The notes below the pieces were generated by a model. It saw only the letters and a program-made list of their open reading frames with translations, was not told where the DNA came from and searched no databases. Position numbers and translations under genes: made by a program. This document shows positions 1 to 11,829 of a stretch of DNA of 64,000 nt, piece by piece (position 1 is the stretch's first letter; each line of letters opens with the position of its first letter). The stretch lies in assembly GCA_000697055.1 (NCBI GenBank), contig JNDT01002304.1, positions 62,001-126,000 on the forward strand. Reading direction: 5' to 3'. Source of the stretch: Saksenaea vasiformis B4078. Taxonomy: Eukaryota > Mucoromycota > Mucoromycetes > Mucorales > Saksenaeaceae.

Positions 1-483
1 GGTCACCACAGACATGATCACCCTTTTTTTTTTTTTTTTGTTCTGGACTGTTGAGACGTCATCTTTTATGGACCCGTCTGGACAAGGCTGTGAGTCTGAT
101 AGCGATGGAATTGATTCCGGATAATGTATTCAAGTTCTATCTGCTCCCTCCTCGTTTACCAATCAATAGGTCCATACACTCTAAACCTTAAGTCGTCCAT
201 AGTCTACATTCTCATTTTCTCGTGAATAAAAAGTTACCAAGTCATACAGTAGTTAGAAAGGAAAAAGGTAATTGCTTATGAAGTAATGAATAATAAAAAC
301 GCTTTCCCTTATCGTGCAGCTCACTTCCTATGTGTATGTCTATTACTTGATGTGGTGTGGGGCGGGTAAAAGCCGACCCGGTCAATGCAATTCTCGTAAG
401 CATTTCGCGTCTGCTGGGAAAAAAAAAGTTGGATAAAAGCCGGTGGGAATGACCAATTTACCCCATTTTGTTTTTACCATACC
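1..483. other. Intergenic, 5' flank of acyl-CoA oxidase
   Basis: No coding region recognised on either strand. It holds a T-run near the left edge and AT-rich sequence with a GC-richer patch at about 355-385 (GTGGGGCGGG). It presumably contains the promoter of the downstream oxidase gene. No specific factor site is claimed. Confidence 0.4.
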
Positions 484-2764
484 ATGTCGGCATCTGTACG
501 TTTCCCTGTCCATCTAAAGCCTATGGAACCACAGGGTTCCTATCGGCTTTAACGGGAGCGCAAACAGGCGTCGTTTGATGTTTCAAATTTGCGTGTAACC
601 ATTTATGGACCAGAATACATTGAACGGCAAAAGAAGATACTTTCCATCCTCGAAAACGATCCTATTCTTGGTGACAAGTCGTATCGATATTACAGCGGTA
701 GAGACGCACGATTCCGAAAGGCAACGGAAACTGCTCGACGTTTGGTAGAATTAGCAGCGTAAGCACGTATGCATTGCATAGTCAATGAGCTAACGAACAC
801 GATGCAAGTCTACATCGCTGGGATGCAGCTGATTTATCCATGGCTGATTTTCTGTTTGATGAATCAGGACCTGTAAGGCATGCTATACACTTTGTTCAAT
901 TTCGCTCAGCCATGTTAGTTTCGTCTGCATCGTTCCATGTTCATGCCGACTCTCGAAAACCAAGGGACGGAGGAGCAAAAAAAGCACTTCCTGGAACCAG
1001 CAAAGCGTTATGAAATCATTGGTTGCTATGCGCAAACTGAGGTAAGCCCCGTTGTTGCAATACAGATTGCCTAAAAGAGAAGAAAAAAGCTTGGTCATGG
1101 ATCGAATGTCCGTGGTCTGGAAACGACAGCGACCTATGATGTATCTTCGCAAACGTTTGTGTTGCATTCACCTACACTGACAGCATCGAAATGGTGGAGC
1201 GGTGGCCTTGGTGTAGCTGCCACGCATGCCATTATTATGGCACGGCTGATCACTCGCGGCAAGGATTATGGTGTCCATCCCTTTGTTGTACAAATCCGCG
1301 ACCTCAAAGACCACACGCCGCTTCCTGGGATCACGGTGGGCGATATCGGACCAAAATTTGGTTTCGGTACAGTGGACAATGGCTTTGTTCTCTTCGATCA
1401 TGTTCAGATACCTCATCTTGCAATGCTTGCGAAATATGCGCGCATCGAAAAGACAACGGGCGAATACATCAAACCACCTAATGAAAAGCTAACCTACGGT
1501 ACGATGGTGTATGTCCGTGCCAACCTTGCATTAGGTGCGTTTGTAAACAACAGGAAAGAAATTGCCTGACAATTAAATGATCAAACGATTGATTGGTTAG
1601 ATGCTCGCAATGCCATTTCGCGCGCAGTAACAGTAGCAGTGCGCTATTCCGCAGTGCGTGTCCAAGGATTCTCCGATCAAGGAGTCGAATCACCTATCCT
1701 TGACTATACCATGCAGCAGTACCGGCTTTTGCCTATCATCGCCCAGGCCTACGCATGCCATTTTACAGGGCACGCCATGCTTAAACTCTATGAAGAAAAC
1801 CAAGCCCGCATCGCCGTTGGTGACTTTTCCAAGCTAGCCGATGTACACGCGTCGTCCTCTGGACTCAAGAGTCTGACCACATCTATGGCTCTCCATGCCG
1901 TTGAAGAGTGCAGACAAAGCTGTGGTGGTCATGGTTATTCTCTTTTCTCAGGCCTTGGTCAGTTTTACCAGGACTACCTGCCAAAGGTCACGGTAAGAAA
2001 TCCGTGTTAAATCCGCTTCTGGTGTCTCATTCTTTTCAATTATGATCTAGTGGGAAGGAGACAATTATCTGTTGACACAGCAGACGACGCGTTATCTTCT
2101 CAAGACATTCCGATCTGTGCGTGCTAACCAAAACGCAGAGAGCTTCTCAGCAACCTATCTACGCCGTTATCTCAAGCATCCACAGAGGACGTGGCTAGTA
2201 AAACGGGCAGAAGACGTGACCTATGCTTCCTTATTAGCCGCCTTTGAATTCCGCGCAGCTTTCTGCATTGAACAGGCGGTACATGCCATCGATGAAGAAA
2301 AGCGATCGTGGAACGATATGCTCGTGGACATTTATCGCATCTCACGAGCGCATTGTCAACTCATCATGTTAGCCAATTTCCAAACGTCCGATCCAACCTT
2401 GTCCCGCGTTGCTCTGCTATTTGGTCTGCATACGTTGGAGCAGGAACTCACTGATTTTCTATCCACGGGCTACCTTTCCCCTGCTCAGGCCAAACTTGTC
2501 CGACAACAAACACTCCAATGGGTTAAGCAATTGCGACCGGATGCGGTGGCACTCGTCGATGTCTTTGGGCTTCCTGACTACCTTTTGCAATCCGCCCTGG
2601 GAGACTCGGAAGGTCATGTCTACGAACGATTGACTGCAATGGCTGAACAGGAACCATTGAATCAACGCAGCGTGGCGGAGAAATACGAGCCCCATATCCG
2701 TGCCCTCGTCCACGCTGGTAAGCATCGCTGGCATACCGATGCCCATGGTAAAGCGCGCTTATAA
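484..2764 (+). CDS. Peroxisomal acyl-CoA oxidase, six exons, with an in-frame stop near the N-terminus
   Basis: Acyl-CoA oxidase performs the first, FAD-dependent, H2O2-forming step of peroxisomal beta-oxidation. Model: 484-758, 809-872, 919-1041, 1090-1534, 1601-1992, 2051-2764 (2013 nt, about 670 codons, normal family length). Family motifs read through the splice junctions: RYEIIGCYAQTE then LGHGSNVRGLETTATYD (FAD/substrate region), SCGGHGY, and TWEGDNYLL. The C-terminus ends in ARL, an acceptable PTS1 peroxisomal signal. Introns are 46-66 nt with GT-AG ends. Oddity: the frame from ATG 484 is interrupted by TAA at 550-552, directly before RERKQASFDV, which matches the family N-terminus. 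A 72-nt in-frame intron (496-567, GTACGT...ACAG) would remove the stop but also the conserved RERKQ. An AATAAA lies at 2777-2782. Family call firm; intactness of the 5' end uncertain. Confidence 0.88.
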
Positions 2765-2776
2765 GCGGATCAAAAA

Positions 2777-2782
2777 AATAAA
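2777..2782 (+). terminator. Polyadenylation signal AATAAA after acyl-CoA oxidase
   Basis: A canonical AATAAA hexamer lies 13 nt after the oxidase stop codon, in the 29-nt gap before the stop codon of the converging Med5-like gene. Cleavage 10-30 nt downstream would make the two 3' UTRs overlap. Confidence 0.5.
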
Positions 2783-2793
2783 GTTTTATTTAT

Positions 2794-5700
2794 TTACATC
2801 ATGAATGCATTGGGCCATGGTTCATTGATTAAAGGATTGCTCATCAGACCTTTGATAAAGCCACGCCAAACAGCGCTCTTGACAACCTGCTCATCCCAAA
2901 GGGCAAAACCATGTTGGCGCTGCGGCCGTTCTTCTTCGTCAATTACGAGGCAATCAAAAAATTGACGACCAAGATCATCTACGGCGTGAGTATGTTTGAT
3001 TTTTTCATCGCTTTCCATGAGGACAAGGCAGTCGCTGATAAATACGCCAAGCGTCTGACCTTGGAAAAACGAACCGTTTTGTGTAGCACAGCGTTTTAAA
3101 GAGGCGGGAACAATGTCTTGCAAAAGGCAACGAAGGAGATGGAAACAGTGATTACGCTCAGAGTAAGGTGTCAAAGGCGTCGCAATGAGACAGGAACCCA
3201 ATTCGGCTAAAAGGACAATGGACTCCGTGGTAAAGAAAGAGGGAAAAAAACAAAACAAAACAAAAGATATTACCTGCACGCACTGCGCCGCCGCTTTTGC
3301 CTGCTTCAAGTACTTGGTCCACAATCATTCCGAGGAACCAGTGAGGCCCACCGACGTCTAATGCTGCCTGGAACATCACCATATCTAGATAATGAGCCAA
3401 AACACCTCTAGGTACTTTGGATTCGTCCCAAAGGGCGACAGGGTCAGCGTCTACATCTCGCATGAACATCGATCGTCCGCTCTTCACGATGTAACGGAAC
3501 ATTTCTTGGGCTTTCTGGAATAATGTGTCACGCGTAACACCTGTTGTTACAAGCTCCGTCAATGGCTGTCCTTCCTCCATCTGCAGTTTAGCTTTGATAA
3601 AGCTCTGTAATCGTTGTCCCTTTTCATCGAGTGGATCTGCCGAGTGTTCCTCGCCATGGATAGATCGCCACTGTTTCCTTTGTTCCTCCACAGATACCAA
3701 TGTTCGCAACACAAGCGGGCCGCAGAGACGCAGTAAAAGATTTGGTAATGCGTTGTCTATCATCAAGTTTTCCAGACATAACATTGAGGCTAGGCGGTTG
3801 CGTAGCAAGAGATCGTCGCAAATTGTCATTGTGATACCCGGCACAATTGTGAAATGAAGAAAAGGCTCTTGGAAGTAGGCAAGAACGCCTGTGAGCACGC
3901 TCAGGTCGACATGTCCAGCCTCGTAAGCAAGAAGACTCCGTTGAATAAGGGTAGGTATAGCCCACAGTAGCATCTGAGGTGTCGCAGCTCTTTGATAAAA
4001 AGCCAGATAAGGAAAAGAGGAAGTTTATGTCGCGTAAGTACTTTACCTGAGTAATTCGTCTGATAATCCATCCCCTCCAAACAAAGCGTCTTGCCATTGA
4101 TTGATCAAATCTTGCACTTCGATATCTGTGATATCTTCTGAATCATACATCAAAGGACCCTGCGTGAAAAAGCGGTAGCAAAACTGATCTTTCAAGGAAA
4201 AAACGCTATCGATATCGCGGTGGAGCTGTCATGGAAAAATGAGTTTCCTCCAAAACAACCATCAAGGACTTACATTAAATTTATCCATCACCATCATCAC
4301 GAAAATCCATATCTTTCCAAATTTGTTGTAGGCCGCCTGGACACCATCCAGGTCTTCATCCATTGAATCCATGTTGTCCGCCAAGTTCCAATCATTACAC
4401 ACGCGTTCCAGGGGGTTCAGCAAAACAGATGGCGGGTAATGCTGAGCAATCAGATCCACCACACACGGACATGCATTTAACGCATCACAGATACGTGCAA
4501 TAGAGGAGGTATCATACAGCGCGGCTCTTTCTTGCAATAACTACGCCTCACATCATGAGACGCTGGAGAATTGCTCGCATGCATTCACATACCTCAACCA
4601 AGAAATCGATTACTTTACGTAGATGAATAAGTGACACTATCGTCATGTGTAATAATTCATCCAATGCCTCACGCGTTACATTGGATCGAATACTTGCCAT
4701 ACGTTGGTCGATGGTCTATATATCATTCTTTTTTAGTTCCTTGACCGGCAACAAAACAGAGACAATCGCTATTATTATTTACCTGCTCAAGAAGTTCCAC
4801 ATCATCTACATTACCCATATCCATAATGTTCAGTCCCCAATTCTTGCTTTCCGAGCCATCAATATCCAACATATCTGTATCTAATATGCCCGCAAATTCG
4901 TCATTTTCTGCTTTAGTGTCTTCATGCGTCTCTTCGCGTTTAATCAACTTTTTTGCTATTTCCTTCCGGACAAAGCCGTATCGCTCACAAACAAGCACAA
5001 TGCTGTGAAAAACGTTTTCGTTACTAATACTGCGTATGGCTTTGGTAACCGCAGGCGAGTTCATATCATCCGGATTATTCGCATCGTTGATTAATTTCAT
5101 AATATCATCCTCATCGTCCTCTTCATTTCCAAATGCAATTTTATCCACAAGCTTGGAAGACATGGATGACGGCACGTAAAAATCGGAACAGCAAGCCGGA
5201 GGACTACAGGCATTTAAAAGACCAGTAAACGCCTTGAGCTCAGACAACGCAGATTCCATAGGATTCAGCTTCGTAATAACCCAACTCAGTAAACCCTGTT
5301 CCGTGTCGCTGTTGTAACCTACTTCTTCATCCTCGTCATCACTTTTTACCGCCAGACTCTGTGATTGTCGTATTCCTTCACTAGACATGGTTTGGCGGCG
5401 TTCTTGCAGCTTTTGTATCAAATGTGGAAGCTGCCGCACGCAATCAGAGACCCAACTTTCTTTTTGGTTTTACTACGTTACCTTGACCAAGACAAGACCA
5501 CGCCAAAGCAATCGGTTGGTGGCTATGACGTTATTACAGCTTTTCTCCTCCTGGACTTCATTATTCTCCTCGCTGGGGTTTTCAAAGGTCTGTCCCTGAC
5601 AACTTGTACCTAAAGACGCTTCTCGCAATCCTGTAAGGGCTGTAAACCACAGCTCAAGATAGAAAGATTCGTCGAATGAACCCTTTTCTCCCCTTTACTA

Positions 5701-7107
5701 TCAGAACAGAAAAAGGCATGTATCATTTTTTGCTCGTTTACCTTGATGGTTTGGAGCTTTATCAGATGATTAATAATATATTCATCGTCTAATGCCGGTC
5801 TGATTTGCACCTGTGTAGTTCGTTTGTTATCGTAATCTCACAAATAAAGAGGAATTACCATGTGATACAATAGACCCATCAAGCCAGCACTTGGCATAGC
5901 ACGGGCCGTGCCTTCATCCTCCAGTTCATGGTATTTCATATGTACAGCCATCTGACGCTCAAGATTTCTATCCGTCAACCGTCCAATCAGCAGCAATAGT
6001 TTCTGGATATGTGCGTTTTGTGAAACAGGAGCAGTGCTGGTTGAAGGAGAGCGTATCAGGATCGATTGACACGTTGCCCATGGTTCTGTAACATCCGCTA
6101 TCAATTTTCATTCTGTTTCCACTTTTCTTACCATCACAGGGACCTTGGCTTTCTGAAGATTGACGCTTCATACTATGTTGAACTTCAAATATACGTTTTG
6201 CACTTTTTTTCTCGATCAATTCAATCATAATCTGTGCTGCAGTAATGGCATTGGATGCATTTTTGTCTGAATCCGATGTCTGCGGTTCCGTGGCGCCAAC
6301 TTTGTTGCCATCGGCCACTGCCATGTCATCGTCTTCAAATAGATCCATTTCGATGGTTGCATCAGGATCGAATGTAGCTTCAAACGTGGAATGATTTGTT
6401 GGCCATATGAAAGAAGAGTCAACAGGCTGGGTGTTGCCACCGCCCTGATGAAATGAAATAGCCGATCGAAGCAACCTGCTTTCCTGCTTTGATGCAGCAG
6501 CTTGCGGATACAAACCAGCTGCTACAACGCGTGCTAGCAAAATAAACAGGTTGCTTAGCACGTTGCTCCATTCATCATTATTTTTCTGCGTCTTCGCGAT
6601 GATCCGATCGGCATCGAGTAAGGATAAATGAGCCGTTATTAATTTGAGAATATGCGACCATTGAAGAGCATGGCCACTAGACGCCGATTCGGCGAATTCA
6701 GTAATACATGACAAGAAGACATCGCTGGAGACGAGACAATTATCGGAGAACTTCTTCGGAAATGGTGATAAAGTTGCGGTGCCTGTCGTCGCAAAGGTAA
6801 GGTAGGATTCGAGCAGCTGATCAGGCGTCAGCGAGAACATTTGGCTGAGCAACAGCCCTAATATATAAGTTAGGGATTACATGGAAGTCCTCTAAGAAAT
6901 AATAGATAAGTTACGGGCCAATTCCTGCTCGAGATTTTGATCTGCCCTTTGAAAGCATTCTCGGGTTGGTGCCGCCCACTGATTAAGAAGATAATTCCTA
7001 AGTAAATCCGCAAAAAAAAGTAGCTTGGATAGGTCACCTACTTCTTGGCATGAATAGCCATGAACATAAGCGTAACGTAAGACTGCCTCTAATGCGCCTG
7101 CTGTCAT
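2794..7107 (-). CDS. MED5: Mediator complex subunit 5 (Med5/Nut1)-like protein
   Basis: Med5 is a tail-module subunit of Mediator, bridging activators and RNA polymerase II in the nucleus. Model on the minus strand, 11 exons: 7107-6915, 6857-6132, 6085-5859, 5810-5742, 5682-5482, 5430-4783, 4715-4593, 4540-4274, 4225-4047, 3989-3274, 3206-2794. Sum 3762 nt, 1253 aa, typical of Med5. Recognisable segments are LWRGLVLVKLPHLIQ spanning a splice, DLINQWQDALFGGDGLSDEL, the LAYFQEPFL segment, and a C-terminal AELGSCLIATPLT. The rest is helical with acidic stretches. Introns are 46-67 nt. The first ATG (7107) is the best visible start, but an upstream exon cannot be excluded. Assignment rests on recalled family patterns, not on an alignment; MED24/Med5 superfamily is the safer statement. 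Confidence 0.65.
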
Positions 7108-7660
7108 GGTGGGCCGCAATCCCTGCACAGAACCTCGCTTTGAAGTCGAAAATGAGCAAATGAGGACGTGGCAGTCACAGTAGAGTGAATCGTCCTGGAG
7201 TGCCCCATTTTGCTATGGGTAACGCCCCATACGGCCAAAGCTATAGTGACGTATAATACACCTCATGGATGTTGTTGCATTTAACCGCGTTCATAATCTC
7301 CTGAGCTCAACGCAATGGAGTAATTTTGGTCTGTATCTAAAAGCTAAACTTAAGCCGCCGCGGAAACTGCTAAGGGGACTCGGGAGCCGTCCCTTGGGGA
7401 CAATACACGAAATGTCATGTAGAACGCCCGATAAGACAGCTGTAGATATTCAAACGATTGGAAGGAGGCGAACCTTTTCTATAACGCTTTATTCAAAACA
7501 AGATGAAAGAGAGTCCATCGTAAAAAATACCGGATTTTGAATACCCGTTTGCTTAATCTAAATAATACTTTGCGTTGGTATCAAATCAATCTTGCAGTGG
7601 GTACCCGAGAGCTTTTGCGCAGAGAGACAGACACCTTTACTTCTACATCAAAGATGTTGC
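7108..7660. other. Upstream of Med5-like gene, no gene recognised
   Basis: Presumed promoter of the Med5-like gene followed by unassigned sequence. An open frame of 91 codons at 7265-7540 (+) shows no recognisable domain and no flanking exon, so it is not called. Confidence 0.35.
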
Positions 7661-9475
7661 TTTTTTTTTTATATGGGCGTGGGTAGCGCCAATTTATTAA
7701 AAAAATAAACGGTCACACGTGTAAGACAGTGGTATGCCGTGAATGGATCGAGGGGAGAGTTGAGAGTGACGAACTACAGACTATGTCTAAGGGAGAGGGG
7801 AAGGACTAGAAGTCAGTGCGCGGTTGCATTCGATGTACGGCAGAAATAATGGTAGAGGTGATGGGATGGGGAAGGAAAGGGATGTGGTCGAAAACGTGGA
7901 GCCAGTATGCGCGCCAAATGCCCACAAGAACAGCCGCAGAGAGTGCTTCAGTGGAAGGGTACTGGGCGGGGGCAGAAACGAAAGACAGACGAAGCATCAT
8001 ATCTTCAAGGACCGGAAGACTGGGGGCGGTGGAGAAGAACGACGTCCACACGCGGCACCAGATCAACCAGCGCTTTGGGCAAGACAGAAGAAAATGTAAG
8101 TCAGTTTCGGGCTCGGTGCCACAGAGGCGACAAGTAGCAGAGTCAACCGCAGGCAGGCCGATACGGTGCAATCGAGCCGCCGTAGGTAGGGTCCCGTGTA
8201 GAGCGCGGTACCACACATTCCGGGCCGAGTGGTCCATTGATAGTTCCCAAAAGGCCTGCCAACGGGGACTGGAGATGCCATCGATGGTGGCGACAGGTGG
8301 AACACAGATGCGACGGTAGGTGAAGGTGCAGATGCCTCCCTTTCGACTAGGGAAGGCGCTAGTGAAGATATTGGAGAGAGGAAGAGCGTCAACAACGCCA
8401 AGCACGCCAGAGTGACCACCATGCGGGTGGGTTGGGGGAAGGCAAAGCGGAGCAAAGAAGTCGCGGAAAACGAAAGAGAACGTTGCAATTTCGGCGAAGA
8501 ACCAACGTGTGAGGCGCGGGAAGTTTATACCATCCGACACGGTACGTCGTCGGAGGTGGCCGATGGTGCTATCAAAGACAAAAAGATCTGACACCAGCAT
8601 GCGGCGTATGCCCGGTTGGAGAGATCGTGTAGTACCCACCGAAGGGGCCAAATAGAAAACAGTTGTTAAGGCATACCGAGGAAGCTAGCCGCGGATAAAG
8701 GTTGTGTAGTCCAGTCGATCTGGAGGGCGTCAACTGCGCTATATAATAGATAGGACACGTTGAGAGACGAAGGCAGACGACGAGGACGGGCAGGCGGAAA
8801 TGCCAGTAGAAAACGAGGATCTGTAGAAGAGTGAGCTTCGTGAAGCAGATGATGACAAAGGCATGACGTGATATATGATGAAGTCGACGAGAGAGCGAAC
8901 AGTGGCTTCAACCAACGAAGTTGCAGTGCGTGTTGTTGCAGAGGCGGAGCAAGAACACCCAAACCCCCAAAAGAGCGGGGTTGGCAGAGGAGATCAAAGC
9001 CAATGCGTGGAAACATGCGTCTAGTAAGGAATGCGCTACACAGAGACTGGAGACGGCGAAAGAAAGAAACCTTGGTCGCGCCGACTAGTCGAAGGACGTG
9101 CCAAAGACGAGACAGAATTAGAGAGTTCAAAACCGTTGCACGTCCCCGCACCGAGAGTTGCCGTTGGGAGTGAGCATCACATGCGATTTGAATAGTCTGG
9201 AGCAGACGATCCAAAAAAAGACGCATTTGTTCCAGAGACGACGCTAGTGGGTAGCCCAAGTATGTGATAGGTTCCGTCCAAGTGCGATCATGACATTGCC
9301 CAATGCCGGCAGCTGCCAGATGGTCAAAGATGTATTGCGCTGGTCCATTGTAATAGGTTCCCCAACGCACCAATCGGAGCGCGTAAAATGGACAGTATTT
9401 AAAGGGACGCATGAATCCTATTTATCTTTTCTTTGGCTCCGTTTCCCACATGAAACGTCCCCGGTACGTAAAGAG
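7661..9475 (-). mobile_element. 5'-truncated LINE (non-LTR retrotransposon) with RT C-terminal and zinc-binding regions
   Basis: On the minus strand two long frames (9412-8666 and 8651-7806) encode the part after the reverse-transcriptase core: ITYLGYPLASS, RGRATVLNSLILSRLWHVL, a GGLGVLAPPLQQHALQLRWL-type segment, then the RT zinc-binding region RNVWYRALHG...CRLCGTEPETDLHFLLSCP. A frame break separates the two. The catalytic YADD core and endonuclease are absent, so the copy is 5'-truncated. The 3' end is marked by a minus-strand AATAAA (complement of 7693-7698) and an A10 tail (T10 at 7661-7670), as expected for target-primed insertion. The first ~140 bp (about 9335-9475) recurs inverted at 37225-37372. 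Not functional as it stands. Confidence 0.85.
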
Positions 9476-10139
9476 ACTCGTGCTTTTTGATCGATTGTTT
9501 AGACCACTGGTCGTTGAACTATGACACTGGCCATTCTATGAAGCCATCCACTCCCTCTCCCAACCCCACCGAAATGGTGCGGGGTATGGCGCCCGCGAAC
9601 GCGTGGGATTACCCTTCGGGGGTAAGTAAAATAAGAGAACAGACTGGTCCTTCTCCCAAGCTGAAAGTATGAGAGCGTCATTGGGGTCTTCCTTTTTCCT
9701 TTATCCATATAGTATTGCGCTGCTTACGGGTCATAGTTACGTTCTTTGGCGGAATTGCTGAAAATGGTGATAAACAGAGCTGTTCATCGATAGAATCGCT
9801 AAAAATGACTAACACCTACGCAACTTTCACGAGGCTGGGAAAAGCCGCTATATAACGGCTCATTATTGCACGTAGGGGCTGCTATTGATGGTCCCGTACG
9901 AACATCCTACGACTCGCAGCCTCCTTCATACTCAGATGACCTTGTCAGACGTCCTCAATAAAATAAACCTCTGAGTTATTCAAGTAGCTTGCAAGGAAAC
10001 AACGACTTGATATTGGCGGGGGGTCTACTGTATAGAAGTCTCAACGGGCCAATGCGCGAGTACCACTGCCACCAACAAATTCTAGCTTTTCCGAGACAAG
10101 TTAAATCGATTTATCAAGCAAATTTCATCCCAGTCAAAT
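9476..10139. other. Intergenic, no gene recognised
   Basis: AT-rich sequence with short open frames only. No splice-linked coding potential, RNA gene or repeat structure was recognised. Confidence 0.35.
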
Positions 10140-10701
10140 ACTTCCAAACATGAATACATTTTGGAAAAAGCTATCAGCACCATCAATACACTCATTGTGC
10201 AAATCACGGGTTTCAACTGCTATACCTATGCGCTTTCCTTAGTTGACAAAGACCTGTACTGCCTTCGAGATCTCTGCCAGTTTGTGTACCCACGTATGCT
10301 GCAACAATTGGAAAAAGGCCGGATGAAAGGTATGCTAGAATTTCTTACCAAGCTGCAAGTAAGTGCTTGTCTATATAAACTATTTACACATCGGTAAATT
10401 ATGACAGATGGAACATGGTTAACGAATAACCACATTATGTTTCTAGCAAATGTTTCACGATATTAATTCACGATATCAAAGACGCAAATGCTAACTTCGG
10501 TCGAGACACCACGAACGAGATGACCGACATTTTGAAGGACAGCAAAAGCAGGAATCGAAAAAAAAATTGATTGGACCGATTGGATTACTCCACTTATTCC
10601 CATTAGCAACGACAATCTCGAGGATATTATTGACGAAGATGATAATGATGACGATATTGGCCAAGGAAGTAGCGACGACGATGGCAATGGCTCGATTTGA
10701 T
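10140..10701 (+). pseudogene. Fragment of an unidentified protein-coding gene, probably broken
   Basis: An open frame without stops runs from about 10149 (HEYILEKAISTINTLIVQ) through QQLEKGRMKGMLEFLTKLQ to a plausible intron donor at 10360 (GTAAGT), with an acceptor TTCTAG at 10446. Beyond it, two different frames look coding: HDIKDANANFGRDTTNEMT, then, after a shift in an A-run at about 10557-10566, DWTDWITPLIPISNDNLED and an acidic end DEDDNDDDIG...GSI before the stop at 10701. The frame change in a homopolymer suggests decay or a sequencing error. No family recognised. It lies just upstream of a dispersed repeat. Confidence 0.35.
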
Positions 10702-10767
10702 CTTGTGAATATCATTTTCCCTTTCCATGGATTTGTAAAAATGTAAAATGCAAAATCACATCCCCTT

Positions 10768-10791
10768 CCTCCTCCTCCTCCTCCTCCTCCT
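10768..10791 (+). repeat. (CCT)n microsatellite
   Basis: About eight consecutive CCT trinucleotides. Low-complexity, no coding role apparent. Confidence 0.85.
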
Positions 10792-10837
10792 GTGGATTTC
10801 GGTTTGTTTAGTGATAGCTTGACAGACAGGAAATCCT

Positions 10838-10990
10838 TTGAGACTCTTTCTTTATTGGGATGTAAAGTAAAGATAATTGTATATATATTTACGCCTCTGT
10901 CCTTATTATTGTTCTATTCATTCAGAGATTGTAATCTTGACCCTGGTCAGTAGATCTGTGTTGCTGAGATGATCTTGACTTTGGATATAA
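10838..10990 (-). repeat. Dispersed repeat copy A, matching 63284-63440
   Basis: The segment starting CCTTTGAGACT and including GTAATCTTGACCCTGGTCAG, then CTTGACTTTGGATA, is clearly related (with substitutions and indels) to 63284-63440 in the same orientation. The second copy abuts a decayed LINE reverse transcriptase read from the minus strand, so both may be upstream LINE sequence. The coding frame is not recoverable. Confidence 0.6.
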
Positions 10991-11547
10991 TGCCGATCTT
11001 TAGATGTGGATCTATGTCCTCATATGTTACCTATACGACACCTCCTCCTCCTTCAAAAAACAAATGCAGGTTCAAACATACACTCCACAGACTCTTTTTT
11101 GGTATTTATTCCTCTTTTATATCATGCGAATGCCTTTGTCCTTTGGCTTCTTCACATATGTAGCAACAGACACATAGCTGTGTTTGAGGAACGTAAACGC
11201 AAACAGTCATTATGAGAATTAACAACTTTAAGTCTATGGACCTCCTCATCAGTGACATAATCCAAAGTTAATGATAGCCATGCTCATCAATAACATGACC
11301 CTGTCCATTTTCGTAAAGCAAGGGACGCTTCTTCTAAAATGTTGACATGTTCATATGCGGATGTGAGGGAAGGGACACAGTTTAATATACACGAACCGCA
11401 CACCAGTAAGATCTCTCAGGGTGGTTTTCAGGCTGGTTCAGGCATCCCTTGACGTTCTATCCGAGTTCCTAGCTTGCGAAAAGAGTGCTATAGCGTCACT
11501 TTTCCTGGTGCATAAATAATTCACTCCATAGAAAAAAAAGGCACCAG
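10991..11547. other. Intergenic, no gene recognised
   Basis: AT-rich, short frames only. Nothing further identified. Confidence 0.3.
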
Positions 11548-11829
11548 ATGCGACAGGGTTTCTGTTACTGGCACGAAATTTCATTTCCAGCCGATGCATT
11601 GGCGGATATCCAGAAGTTTTGTAGATATGAGATTGTTCTCCGAATCAAAAGATGACGAATAAATATACAACGTTTGAGCGGCCGCCGATGTTCGAAGAAA
11701 TATGATCGATTGAAATGATCGCCGCTGTACAATAGCATAAACGCTTCTAAAGAGGACGCACTCATTTTATTTAGAAGGGGTCGTTTGAAAGAAATGACGT
11801 GTGATGTGCGAACACGCAGCATTTACTAA
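11548..11829 (+). pseudogene. Decayed coding segment interrupted by two TGA codons
   Basis: From ATG 11548 one frame reads 94 codons to TAA 11827-11829, interrupted only by TGA at 11653-11655 and 11716-11718. The composition is protein-like: ADIQKFCRYEIVLRIKR, then RINIQRLSGRRCSKKYDRLK, then an SKEDALILFRRGRLKEM segment rich in Arg/Lys. Both stops could derive by single transitions (TGG or CGA to TGA). No family recognised. It lies 0.8 kb upstream of the Fanzor-like gene, with no evidence that they belong together. Confidence 0.35.

Noticed and set aside
7265..7540. 91-codon open frame (+) upstream of the Med5-like gene
   Set aside because: No recognisable domain, no splice partners, and located in a region adjoining a LINE; treated as chance or relic.
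7816..8319. 167-codon plus-strand frame
   Set aside because: Antisense shadow of the LINE RT zinc-binding region, which is clearly coding on the minus strand.
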